DNA of 17,585 bases from an uncultured Eubacteriales bacterium (GTDB lineage Bacteria > Bacillota > Clostridia > Oscillospirales > Butyricicoccaceae): NCBI GenBank assembly GCA_910586105.1, contig CAJUGU010000079.1:1-17585 (forward strand), read 5' to 3'. Position numbers and translations under genes: made by a program. Below are positions 1 to 6,205 of this stretch, piece by piece. Position 1 is the stretch's first letter. Every line of letters starts with the position of its first letter. The notes beneath the pieces were generated by a model that searched no databases, was not told the DNA's origin, and worked only from the letters and a program-made list of their open reading frames with translations.

Positions 1-2
1 TA

Positions 3-170
3 ATGACCCCAGACCCCGAGATGCTTGCCCATCTCCCACGCCTGCGGGCGGGACGGGGGCTTTGGCTCCCTGCTGGTTTTCAGCGTGCTGCTGACCTGCC
101 CGCCAGAACGACGGCGGACAGGTTGGTCAGCCAAACCGCCAAAGGGTTCATTTGCAAGACTACCAACAGT
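3..170 (-). other. open minus-strand frame, possible edge of an accessory gene
   Basis: On the minus strand, codons run open from a TAA at 171-173 down to the window edge (56 codons). They give a plausible basic, Gly/Arg/Pro-rich peptide that includes EPFGGLADQPVRRR and ends in MGKHLGVWGH. No ATG lies upstream in the open part. The same frame is open again above the stop, to an ATG at 365. The + strand frames here are short and look random. The peptide resembles low-complexity proteins seen at the edges of gut Firmicutes mobile elements, but that is an impression from memory. It could be a broken gene or chance. The usual neighbour, mnmE, is not visible. Confidence 0.2.
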
Positions 171-309
171 TTATGGCTTCAGGACCTGCCCGTGAGAGCG
201 GATGGCGGTCATGTCAGCCAGTCCATACCGTCTGACCGTTTCACTTTTTGATTTTCCTTGTGCATAACGGTTTTCCTTCTTTTGCCGTGATACACAAGAA
301 CTGGTGGAG

Positions 310-334
310 AAACCGGAGTTATGCTCCGGTTTTT
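310..334 (+). terminator. intrinsic terminator-like hairpin
   Basis: AACCGGAG (311-318) pairs perfectly with CTCCGGTT (324-331) across a five-base loop (TTATG), and a short T run follows. Because it is palindromic and has A residues upstream and T residues downstream, it could terminate transcription on either strand. It separates whatever lies at 1-300 from the DnaA-box region before mnmG. Confidence 0.6.
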
Positions 335-413
335 CCATATTAGTTGTGGTTGCAGTTTTCCACAACTGTTATCCACAGCCTGTGGATAAAATACTTTGAT
401 ATGCTGCTCATTC

Positions 414-440
414 TTGTAATATTTTAATGAAATATTACAA
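414..440. repeat. perfect 11-bp AT-rich inverted repeat
   Basis: TTGTAATATTT (414-424) is the exact reverse complement of AAATATTACAA (430-440), with a 5-base spacer (TAATG). It sits between the DnaA-box groups. It could be an operator, a cruciform or an unwinding element. The 10-mer AAATATTACA occurs again at 3316-3325. No T tract follows directly, so it is not a convincing terminator. Confidence 0.5.
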
Positions 441-469
441 AACGTAAATACTTGATCCGCCCAACGCTC

Positions 470-475
470 TATAAT
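470..475 (+). promoter_or_regulatory. perfect -10 box, candidate mnmG promoter
   Basis: TATAAT at 470-475 is a perfect -10 hexamer. No good -35 lies at the right distance: TTGATC at 452-457 is only 12 bp away. The DnaA-like box TTGTCCACA (475-483) overlaps its last base and covers the expected start point. If this promoter is used, DnaA binding there would be expected to repress it. That is inference. Confidence 0.4.
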
Positions 476-601
476 TGTCCACAATTTGCACAGAGTTATC
501 AACAACCTTGTGTATAGAGGTTGGGGAAAACTTTTGTGCAGGTGCTCCAAGATTCTACAAGTGGGATCAGCAAAATTCGACAAATCGGGGAGGAAATACC
601 C

Positions 602-2476
602 TTGCAATACCCAGCTGGAAGCTATGATATCGCGGTGATCGGCGCCGGACATGCAGGCATTGAAGCCGCGCTTGCCGCCGCCCGTCTCGGCATGAAAACG
701 CTCTGTTTTACGATCAATCTGGACGCGGTCGGCAATATGCCTTGCAACCCGGCGATCGGCGGGACGGCAAAAGGACATCTCGTGCGCGAGATTGACGCGC
801 TTGGCGGCGAAATGGCCCGCGCCGCAGACGCAGCCTGTATTCAATATCGGATGCTGAACCGGGGGAAAGGCCCGGCCGTCCACTCGTTGCGGGCGCAGGC
901 CGACCGCATGAAATATCGCGCTTATATGAAGCACGCCCTTGAAATGCAATCCGGGCTGTCGCTTAAACAGAATGAAGTTGTGGATATTATAGTCAGCGAC
1001 GGCGCAGTTCAGGCGGTGGTTACGGATACCGGCGCGGTTTATGAGGTGCGGGCGGCGATCGTCTGCTCGGGCACTTTCCTCGGCGGGCGTACCATCGTCG
1101 GCGAATGCATCCGACAGGGAGGACCCGACGGCATGTTTGCCGCGACGCGGCTGACCGATTCGCTTCGGCGATTGGGCCTGCGGCTCCAACGCTTCAAAAC
1201 GGGTACGCCTGCCCGGATCAACCGCCGTTCGATCGACTTTTCCGTCATGGAGCTTCAGCCCGGGGAGCAGGAGATCATACCGTTTTCGTTCGAGACCGAA
1301 CGCCCGCCGGAGAATCAGGCGGTTTGTCATTTGACCTACACCAGCCCGGAAACTTTGCAGGTGATCCGGGAAAACCTTGACCGTTCGCCGCTTTACAGTG
1401 GAGAGATCGAGGGTACCGGCCCTCGTTATTGTCCGTCGATCGAAGACAAAGTCGTCCGTTTCGCGGACAAGGCGCGCCATCAGCTGTTCATTGAGCCGAT
1501 GGGGTTGGACACGGAAGAAATGTATGTGCAGGGCTTTTCGTCTTCTATGCCTGAGGATGTACAGGTGAAGATGCTGCGCTCTGTCTACGGCTTGGAGCAT
1601 GCGGAAATGATGCGCCCGGCCTATGCGATCGAATACGATTGCATTGACCCGTTGGAACTTAAACCGACGTTGGAAACCAAGGCGTATTCCGGTCTCTACG
1701 GAGCAGGGCAGTTCTGCGGCTCTTCCGGATATGAGGAAGCGGCGGCGCAGGGATTGGTAGCCGGCGCCAACGCCGCGCTTAAACTGCTGGGGCGGGAACC
1801 GCTCATACTGGACCGTGCCGACGGCTATATTGGTACTCTGATTGACGATCTTGTCACCCGCGGCACGAACGAACCCTATCGTATGATGACCTCGCGCTCA
1901 GAATACCGTCTTTTGCTCCGCCAGGACAACGCTGACGAACGGCTGGTCGAGATCGGCGCGCGGATTGGCCTGAACAGTCCGGAACGCGTCCGGCGCACCC
2001 GCGAAAAATATGAAGCGGTCGCGCGCGAGATCGAACGGCTGGAGCATACCGGCATTGCGCCGACGCCGGAGGTGCAGGGATATTTGCAGTCCTCTGGCTC
2101 CGCGCTGTTAAAGGGCGGCGTGCGTCTGGTCGATCTGCTCCGCCGCCCCGAACTGAATTATGACGGCCTTGCGTCCTTCGATCCGGAGCGTCCGCCGCTC
2201 CCGCCGCTCGTGCGCGAACAGGTCGAGATCCGCGTAAAGTACGATGGTTATATCCGCCGTCAGCTCGACGACGTAGCCCAGTTCCGCCGTTTGGAAGGAA
2301 AATTGCTGCCGGAAAACATCGATTATTTATCGATCCCGTCGCTGCGCTTGGAAGCCCGGCAAAAGCTCGATCGCATCCGTCCGCGTTCCTTTGGGCAGGC
2401 CAGCCGGATCTCGGGGGTATCCCCGGCGGACATCACGGCGCTGATGATCTATGTCACGTCGCTGGAAAACGGATAA
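602..2476 (+). CDS. mnmG: tRNA uridine-5-carboxymethylaminomethyl modification enzyme MnmG (GidA)
   Basis: MnmG is the FAD-binding partner of MnmE. Together they install the (carboxymethyl)aminomethyl group on the wobble uridine (U34) of certain tRNAs. The 624-residue product has the N-terminal dinucleotide motif GAGHAG (14-19), the CNPAIGG motif with Cys48, the family signature around PRYCPSIEDK with Cys277, and GSSGYEEAAAQG in the second FAD-binding segment. The cysteines correspond to the two catalytic ones of the family. The TTG at 602 is chosen as start because GGGGAGG (587-593) lies 8 bases upstream and it gives the usual family length. The frame stays open back to a TTG at 521, but that adds 27 unconserved residues. 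The usual partner mnmE is not seen just upstream. rsmG follows. Confidence 0.96.
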   Translation: MQYPAGSYDIAVIGAGHAGIEAALAAARLGMKTLCFTINLDAVGNMPCNPAIGGTAKGHLVREIDALGGEMARAADAACIQYRMLNRGKGPAVHSLRAQADRMKYRAYMKHALEMQSGLSLKQNEVVDIIVSDGAVQAVVTDTGAVYEVRAAIVCSGTFLGGRTIVGECIRQGGPDGMFAATRLTDSLRRLGLRLQRFKTGTPARINRRSIDFSVMELQPGEQEIIPFSFETERPPENQAVCHLTYTSPETLQVIRENLDRSPLYSGEIEGTGPRYCPSIEDKVVRFADKARHQLFIEPMGLDTEEMYVQGFSSSMPEDVQVKMLRSVYGLEHAEMMRPAYAIEYDCIDPLELKPTLETKAYSGLYGAGQFCGSSGYEEAAAQGLVAGANAALKLLGREPLILDRADGYIGTLIDDLVTRGTNEPYRMMTSRSEYRLLLRQDNADERLVEIGARIGLNSPERVRRTREKYEAVAREIERLEHTGIAPTPEVQGYLQSSGSALLKGGVRLVDLLRRPELNYDGLASFDPERPPLPPLVREQVEIRVKYDGYIRRQLDDVAQFRRLEGKLLPENIDYLSIPSLRLEARQKLDRIRPRSFGQASRISGVSPADITALMIYVTSLENG

Positions 2477-2477
2477 G

Positions 2478-2498
2478 TTTTCCACAACCTGTGGAAAA
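2478..2498. other. head-to-head pair of DnaA-like boxes between mnmG and rsmG
   Basis: TTTTCCACA (2478-2486) and TGTGGAAAA (2490-2498) face each other across 3 bp (ACC), starting one base after the mnmG stop codon. The arrangement matches the pair at 369-389 (TTATCCACA, 3 bp, TGTGGATAA). TTTTCCACA is a common one-mismatch DnaA box. In RNA it would also form a short hairpin without a long U tract. Confidence 0.5.
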
Positions 2499-2549
2499 AT
2501 GGCGCCCATCGCCGGGAGCCGCATACGGAAACGAAATGGGGGAGGAACG

Positions 2550-3242
2550 ATGAACGACCGCGAAATTTTACTTGCCGGGCTGTCGCAGCTCGGTATTGAA
2601 GATCACGAAGCGGCGGAAAAGCTGCTTCGCTTTTCCAAGCTGCTGCTGGAAAAAAATCAGGTGATGAACCTGACGGCAGTCACCGACCCTTGCGAGGTCG
2701 TGACCCGCCACTTTTTGGATTGCGCGGTGCTTGCGCCCCTGATCGGAAGGGGGGACCGCGTGGTAGACGTCGGCTGCGGAGCGGGCTTTCCGGGCGTACC
2801 GCTTGCGCTGCTCACCGGCGCGGAAGTCACGTTGTTGGATTCGTTGAAAAAGCGCATCCAATGGTTGGCAGAGGTCTGCGAAACGCTCCCGATCCCGAAC
2901 GCAGCCGCCGTCCATGCCCGTGCCGAGGAATTTGGCAGGCGCGGCGAATTTGATTTTGCGGTTTCCAGGGCGGTCGCGCGCTTAAACGTATTAGCCGAAC
3001 TGTCGCTGCCGCTGGTGCGTCCGGGCGGCGTATTCCTTGCGATGAAGGCAAGCGACTGCGCGGCGGAAGTCGAGGAAGCCCGGGATGCCATCGCGATCCT
3101 TGGCGGAGAGCTTTCCGAGATGCGCGCCTACACGCCGCCGCAGACCGACCTTGCGCGCTGTCTGGTCGTGATCCGCAAAACGGGGAAGACCCCGCCGCAA
3201 TATCCGCGCCGCTTTGCGAAGATCTCCGCGCACCCGCTTTGA
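2550..3242 (+). CDS. rsmG: 16S rRNA (guanine-N7) methyltransferase RsmG (GidB)
   Basis: RsmG methylates N7 of G527 (E. coli numbering) in the 530 loop of 16S rRNA using S-adenosylmethionine. In many bacteria its loss gives low-level streptomycin resistance. The 230-residue product has the SAM-binding motif VDVGCGAGFPG (72-82), the upstream family motif around TRHFLDC, and SRAVARL followed by PGGVFLAMK, all typical of RsmG. The ATG at 2550 has GGGGGAGG (2538-2545) just upstream. The open frame extends back into mnmG, but those residues are not family sequence. The gene lies 73 bases after mnmG and is probably cotranscribed with it. Two terminator-like hairpins follow. Confidence 0.95.
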   Translation: MNDREILLAGLSQLGIEDHEAAEKLLRFSKLLLEKNQVMNLTAVTDPCEVVTRHFLDCAVLAPLIGRGDRVVDVGCGAGFPGVPLALLTGAEVTLLDSLKKRIQWLAEVCETLPIPNAAAVHARAEEFGRRGEFDFAVSRAVARLNVLAELSLPLVRPGGVFLAMKASDCAAEVEEARDAIAILGGELSEMRAYTPPQTDLARCLVVIRKTGKTPPQYPRRFAKISAHPL

Positions 3243-3275
3243 ATCGCGGGTTATCCCTTCTTGAATAACGTGTTT

Positions 3276-3312
3276 AGCCCGAAAGCGCCAGCCGTTTTCG
3301 GGCTGGATTTTT
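3276..3312 (+). terminator. terminator with an overlapping alternative stem
   Basis: CCAGCC (3288-3293) pairs with GGCTGG (3301-3306), followed by ATTTTT: a small intrinsic terminator downstream of rsmG. A competing 9-bp stem, AGCCCGAAA (3276-3284) with TTTCGGGCT (3296-3304), uses part of the same 3' strand, so the two folds exclude each other. Confidence 0.55.
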
Positions 3313-3315
3313 GGG

Positions 3316-3357
3316 AAATATTACAGTTCGTAGCACGATTACGGACTGTTATTTTTT
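3316..3357 (+). terminator. second, longer imperfect hairpin with T run
   Basis: A 17-base arm (3316-3332) pairs with 3340-3356 around a 7-base loop, with two mismatches and one G-T pair. The 3' arm ends in six Ts (3352-3357). It is probably a second terminator of the mnmG-rsmG unit, or a bidirectional one. Its 5' arm begins with AAATATTACA, also found at 430-439. Confidence 0.5.
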
Positions 3358-3442
3358 GCTGAGAAATAGTTGAAAATTGGATATTCGCCGTATATTCGGT
3401 CTGATTATGTTGGGAAAAGAGGTTTCTTGCGTTATTTTTTCC

Positions 3443-3470
3443 TTTACAAACTGGAATAAAATGGTAATCT
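3443..3470 (+). promoter_or_regulatory. putative sigma-A promoter for noc
   Basis: TTTACA (3443-3448), a 16-bp spacer and TAATCT (3465-3470) preceded by TG at the extended -10 position. The region is AT-rich and follows the terminators of the previous operon. Initiation would fall near 3476-3478, giving a leader of about 185 nt before the noc start. TATAAC at 3470-3475 is an alternative -10 but lies too far from this -35. Confidence 0.45.
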
Positions 3471-3476
3471 ATAACT

Positions 3477-3641
3477 ATGAGGAAGCGCCGCCTCGGTTTT
3501 GCGGACGGGCTGACGAGGGCAAATGGCTGTAAGATCGGGGGAGAGAAGCGCGCTGCGGATCCCTTGATAACGCCGCGTATAGGCGTTGGATTGCAGGCAT
3601 CTGCGCTGCCAGACCCCCCAGGGCAACGCTTCTTGAAGTAA
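3477..3641 (+). CDS. candidate 54-residue small ORF ahead of noc
   Basis: An ATG at 3477 opens 54 codons ending in TAA at 3639-3641, 22 bases before the noc ATG. The peptide starts MRKRRLGFADGLTRANGCK, is basic, and matches no family I recognise. There is no Shine-Dalgarno sequence. If the proposed promoter is right, the ATG sits at or next to the transcript start, so translation would have to be leaderless. The interval could equally be an untranslated, structured leader: it contains small hairpins (AACGCC 3569-3574 with GGCGTT 3582-3587, and GCAG/CTGC at 3593-3604). Confidence 0.2.
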   Translation: MRKRRLGFADGLTRANGCKIGGEKRAADPLITPRIGVGLQASALPDPPGQRFLK

Positions 3642-3663
3642 AACGCAGAAAGGGAGATCGCAC

Positions 3664-4479
3664 ATGACACCACCGATCAGCATAACCACTACGGACCGTC
3701 CGCTTCGCCGGGTCCGCATCAACATGATCACCCGCAATCCTTACCAACCCCGCAAATATTTTGACCCGGAGGCGATCAACCAGCTTGCCGAATCGATCCG
3801 CCTGTACGGGGTATTGAATCCGTTGACGGTACGCCGGAAAAGCGGCGGCTATGAGCTGATCGCTGGCGAACGCCGTCTGCGTGCCGCGCGCGCGGCCGGG
3901 CTTTCGGAGGTACCCTGCATTGTCATGACGGCGGATGAGCAGGATTCCTCTGCGATCGCGCTGGTCGAAAACCTGCAACGGCGCGACCTGGATTTTTTTG
4001 AGGAGGCGTATGGCTACCGCCAGCTGATTGAGCTATACGGCCTGACGCAGGAAGAAGCGGCCCGCCGGGTGGGGAAGACCCAAAGCGCGGTAGCGAACAA
4101 GCTGCGCCTGCTGAAGCTGTCGCCAAAGAACATGGATATGATCCGCGAGGCGGAATTGACCGAACGGCACGCGCGCGCCCTGCTGCGCATTCAGGACGAA
4201 GACGCGCGGCTGATGGCGACCCAATACATCATTGAGCATGAGCTGAACGTCAGCCGTACCGAACAATATATTGACAAGCTGCTGACCGAGCAGGAGCTTG
4301 CGGCCCCTGCGAAAGGGCGGCTACGCATGATGCTGAAGGATGTGCGGTTGTTTTTGAATACGATCGATCGCGCGGTAGGGACGATGCAGTCCTGTGGCGT
4401 CCGGGCAGATGTGCAGCGTGAGGAAAACGAGAATGGGCTGCTGCTCACCATATCGATCCCGCACGCCCGCGTGAATTGA
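3664..4479 (+). CDS. noc: Noc-like ParB-family nucleoid occlusion protein
   Basis: This 271-residue ParB-family protein has the N-terminal NPYQPR (25-30), the CTP-binding motif GERRLRA (68-74), ENLQRRDL, and a helix-turn-helix from about 127 to 152. Known family work separates Noc from ParB by a few recognition residues. Here they are Gln140 (GKTQS), Lys146 (ANKLRLL) and Arg168 (LTERHARA), the Noc pattern, whereas the second ParB in this window has Arg, Ala and Gly. Noc binds ATTTCCCGGGAAAT-type sites, spreads as a CTP-loaded clamp and blocks Z-ring assembly over the nucleoid. I do not see the short amphipathic membrane-targeting helix that starts Bacillus Noc, so membrane recruitment is uncertain. 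AGGGAG (3651-3656) precedes the ATG by 7 bases. Its place after rsmG is the usual noc position. Confidence 0.82.
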   Translation: MTPPISITTTDRPLRRVRINMITRNPYQPRKYFDPEAINQLAESIRLYGVLNPLTVRRKSGGYELIAGERRLRAARAAGLSEVPCIVMTADEQDSSAIALVENLQRRDLDFFEEAYGYRQLIELYGLTQEEAARRVGKTQSAVANKLRLLKLSPKNMDMIREAELTERHARALLRIQDEDARLMATQYIIEHELNVSRTEQYIDKLLTEQELAAPAKGRLRMMLKDVRLFLNTIDRAVGTMQSCGVRADVQREENENGLLLTISIPHARVN

Positions 4480-4664
4480 TGTTTGATGTAAACCTTCACC
4501 GTTGTTTGAGCGTATGCGATCTGCCGGAAGGAATGCACGTTTCCGATCGAGCAGGGATCTTCTTCAATGCGACCGCCTACGCGCCAGAATCCAATACCGA
4601 TTTGGGCTGGCTGCTCGAACCTGTCCGGGACGCAGTTCATGATCGATCCCGCTTCTTGGGCTAG
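4479..4664 (+). CDS. candidate 61-residue ORF overlapping the noc stop
   Basis: An ATG at 4479 overlaps the noc stop codon (TGATG) and opens 61 codons to 4664, so translational coupling is possible. The peptide (beginning MFDVNLHRCLSVCDLPEGMH) has no family motif I recognise, no membrane segment, and no Shine-Dalgarno beyond the end of noc. It may be chance, or the remnant of a longer gene. Confidence 0.18.
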   Translation: MFDVNLHRCLSVCDLPEGMHVSDRAGIFFNATAYAPESNTDLGWLLEPVRDAVHDRSRFLG

Positions 4665-4717
4665 CCTGAATAAACCTTGACCGGAGATGGAGAATATGTC
4701 CAGATTTGCTGGGAACC

Positions 4718-4733
4718 TGTTTCACGTGAAACA
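4718..4733. other. parS site, perfect
   Basis: TGTTTCACGTGAAACA, the 16-bp palindrome bound by ParB (Spo0J), where the CTP-dependent clamp loads. It is followed at once by TTTCCC, so ATTTCCC (4733-4739), the half-site of the Noc-binding palindrome, overlaps its last base. Confidence 0.95.
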
Positions 4734-4816
4734 TTTCCCATATTTCCAAGCCGCCGGGAAGAAAACTGCGCGTGCAATTGATAGCCCGATCAAAAGGGGA
4801 CTCTGCGCACAAAATC

Positions 4817-4830
4817 ATTTCCCAAGAAAT
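4817..4830. other. NBS-like palindrome (possible Noc-binding site)
   Basis: ATTTCCCAAGAAAT matches the Bacillus Noc-binding consensus ATTTCCCGGGAAAT at 12 of 14 positions. It lies about 340 bases after the Noc-like gene. Whether this Noc homologue keeps the Bacillus specificity is inferred only from its recognition residues. Confidence 0.4.
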
Positions 4831-5094
4831 CAAGCTATGAATCCTCGTATACGCCTATCCATCCTATAGGAGCATCAACCATCCGCGCTTGCATCGGATT
4901 TTCCGTTTACGATTTGACCGATCGAGCAGCAAAATTTTGATAAAAGCCATTGCCGTTCATGGGTCTTGCGGCGAAGCGTTCCTTTACCCTTCTCTGGGCA
5001 AATCAATGCTGAAAAGCGGCGGGAGGGCTGATCGCCAACGATTTTGAAGACTGCTTATCTTCTACGAGCGGAATATGCAACCGCTTTCAACCTT

Positions 5095-5110
5095 TTTTAC
5101 ACGTGAACCA
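5095..5110. other. degenerate parS-like site
   Basis: TTTTACACGTGAACCA keeps the central CACGTG but has three mismatches to the 16-bp parS consensus. ATTTCC follows at 5110-5115, as it does the perfect site at 4718. It is probably a decayed or weak site. Confidence 0.45.
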
Positions 5111-5175
5111 TTTCCAATTTTGCCTACACCAACAAGCCTTAATGGCTTTTGACAACCCCCATATTTTTCCTCCGT

Positions 5176-5191
5176 TGTTTCACGTGAAACA
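5176..5191. other. parS site, perfect
   Basis: TGTTTCACGTGAAACA, 26 bp centre to centre from the next site (5202-5217) and just upstream of the parA promoter. ParB bound here could repress or tune the parA-parB operon. Confidence 0.95.
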
Positions 5192-5201
5192 TTTTTTGAA
5201 A

Positions 5202-5217
5202 TGCTTCACGTGAAACT
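5202..5217. other. parS site, 14 of 16 match
   Basis: TGCTTCACGTGAAACT differs from consensus at positions 3 and 16. It ends 12 bases before the -35 box of the parA promoter. Confidence 0.8.
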
Positions 5218-5229
5218 TTTTGTATTCCC

Positions 5230-5258
5230 TTGCAAGTGCCATGAAAAAGGGGTATAAT
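5230..5258 (+). promoter_or_regulatory. sigma-A promoter of parA-parB
   Basis: TTGCAA (5230-5235), a 17-bp spacer, and a perfect TATAAT (5253-5258). Initiation is expected near 5265, leaving a leader of about 113 nt before parA. The adjacent parS pair suggests autoregulation by ParB. Confidence 0.8.
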
Positions 5259-5377
5259 AATTCAAAAGGTATATTCCGTGTTAACAGCCGCAGCGGCGCA
5301 AAAGAATGGGGCAGCGCTGAAAACCATCCCCTCCCGCTGTGCAATCAAAACAAATACAAATGTTGGGGCGAAATTTA

Positions 5378-6136
5378 ATGGCAAAAATTATAGCATTTGC
5401 AAATCAAAAAGGCGGCGTGGGCAAAACAACGACCGCCGTCAACTTGACTGCCGCGCTTAGTGAAATGGGGAAGCGCGTCCTGCTCTGCGATTTTGACCCG
5501 CAGGGCAACGCGACTTCCGGCGTGGGCGTCGATCCGCGTAAGCTGGATACTACGGTTTACGATTTAATCCTCGAAGAAAAGCCGGACGTGCGCGCGGCGA
5601 TCGTGCAGACAAAGTGGGCGGATGTGCTCGGTTCAAACACCGAGCTGGCCGGGGCCGAGATCGACCTGATCTCTATGCCCGAACGCGAATATCGTTTGCA
5701 GCATCTGCTGCGCGAGGTAAGCGCTGATTATGATTATATCATGATCGACTGTCCGCCCTCGCTCGGTATCCTGACCTTGAACTGTCTCTGTGCAGCCGAT
5801 GCCTTTCTGGTGCCGCTGCAATGCGAATATTACGCATTGGAAGGGCTTTCCCAGTTGATGAACACCGTCCGTGCGGTGCAGAAGGGCTTAAACAAGGGGA
5901 TCCGTTTGGAGGGCGTCCTGCTCACGATGTTTGACGGGCGCACGAACCTGTCGATACAGGTGGTCGAGGAGGTTAAAAAGCATTTCGGAGACAAGGTCTA
6001 TTCGACCGTTGTACCGCGCAACGTCCGTTTAAGCGAGGCGCCGAGCCACGGTCAGCCGATCACGGCCTACGACCGTTACTGCCGGGGCGCGGAAGCATAT
6101 CAGGAGCTTGCGGAAGAATTCATTTCCAAAAACTGA
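5378..6136 (+). CDS. parA: chromosome partitioning ATPase ParA (Soj)
   Basis: ParA/Soj is a Walker-type ATPase that dimerises on ATP, binds nucleoid DNA, and is stimulated by ParB at parS to segregate the origin region. In Bacillus it also regulates DnaA. The 252-residue product has the deviant Walker A KGGVGKTT (11-18), DFDPQGN (38-44) and the Walker B segment MIDCPPS (122-128), with GLEGVLLTMFDGRT-type sequence downstream as in Soj. The ATG at 5378 makes the protein begin MAKIIAFANQKGG, as is usual; GGGG at 5365-5368 is a modest ribosome-binding site. In-frame starts at 5339 and 5360 add unconserved residues. parB follows after 69 bases, which include a small GCGCG/CGCGC hairpin. Confidence 0.95.
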   Translation: MAKIIAFANQKGGVGKTTTAVNLTAALSEMGKRVLLCDFDPQGNATSGVGVDPRKLDTTVYDLILEEKPDVRAAIVQTKWADVLGSNTELAGAEIDLISMPEREYRLQHLLREVSADYDYIMIDCPPSLGILTLNCLCAADAFLVPLQCEYYALEGLSQLMNTVRAVQKGLNKGIRLEGVLLTMFDGRTNLSIQVVEEVKKHFGDKVYSTVVPRNVRLSEAPSHGQPITAYDRYCRGAEAYQELAEEFISKN

Positions 6137-6152
6137 CCTATGCTCTCAGGAA

Positions 6153-6172
6153 GGGCGCGTTTCGCGCGTCTT
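6153..6172 (+). terminator. weak hairpin between parA and parB
   Basis: GCGCG (6155-6159) pairs with CGCGC (6163-6167) around a TTT loop, then GTCTTT follows. The stem is only five pairs and the T run is short, so it is at most an attenuator or a processing site setting relative ParA and ParB levels. Confidence 0.25.
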
Positions 6173-6205
6173 TCGGCATAAAATACAGCAAGGAAGGTGA
6201 AGCCA

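Larger units (their letters stand above)
356..504. other. cluster of DnaA-box-like 9-mers with AT-rich core
   Basis: Five 9-mers match or approach the DnaA box TTATCCACA: TTTTCCACA (356-364), TTATCCACA (369-377, exact), TGTGGATAA (381-389, exact on the minus strand), TTGTCCACA (475-483) and TTATCAACA (496-504). The two exact boxes face each other across 3 bp. An AT-rich stretch (about 385-450) lies between the two groups. The region directly precedes mnmG (gidA), a classic neighbour of replication origins. It may be part of oriC, or a DnaA-controlled promoter. The sequence cannot decide between these. Confidence 0.6.
4480..5377. other. parS-bearing intergenic region between noc and parA
   Basis: About 900 bases with no convincing gene, and AT-richer than the flanking coding DNA. 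It contains one perfect parS (4718-4733), an NBS-like palindrome (4817-4830), a degenerate parS (5095-5110), a perfect plus near-perfect parS pair (5176-5217), and the parA promoter (5230-5258). Short frames across the parS sites read MFHVKH or similar and are by-products of the palindrome. The stretch 4830-5095 shows nothing I can name. Confidence 0.6.

Noticed and set aside
521..601. N-terminal extension of MnmG from a TTG at 521
   Set aside because: The 27 extra residues are not family sequence, and the TTG at 602 has an excellent ribosome-binding site at the right spacing.
209..1600. Long minus-strand frame of 463 codons opposite mnmG
   Set aside because: It is a shadow of the GC-rich mnmG coding sequence. 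It has no family motif, and the + frame is unmistakable MnmG.
3477..3663. Riboswitch (for example c-di-GMP type) in the noc leader
   Set aside because: Short GGCAAA-like strings occur, but the conserved core and stem arrangement of known classes are not present.
4687..4869. Short + frame reading through the parS site (contains FHVKH)
   Set aside because: Frames across parS always read FHVKH or similar. No ribosome-binding site or family match supports a protein.
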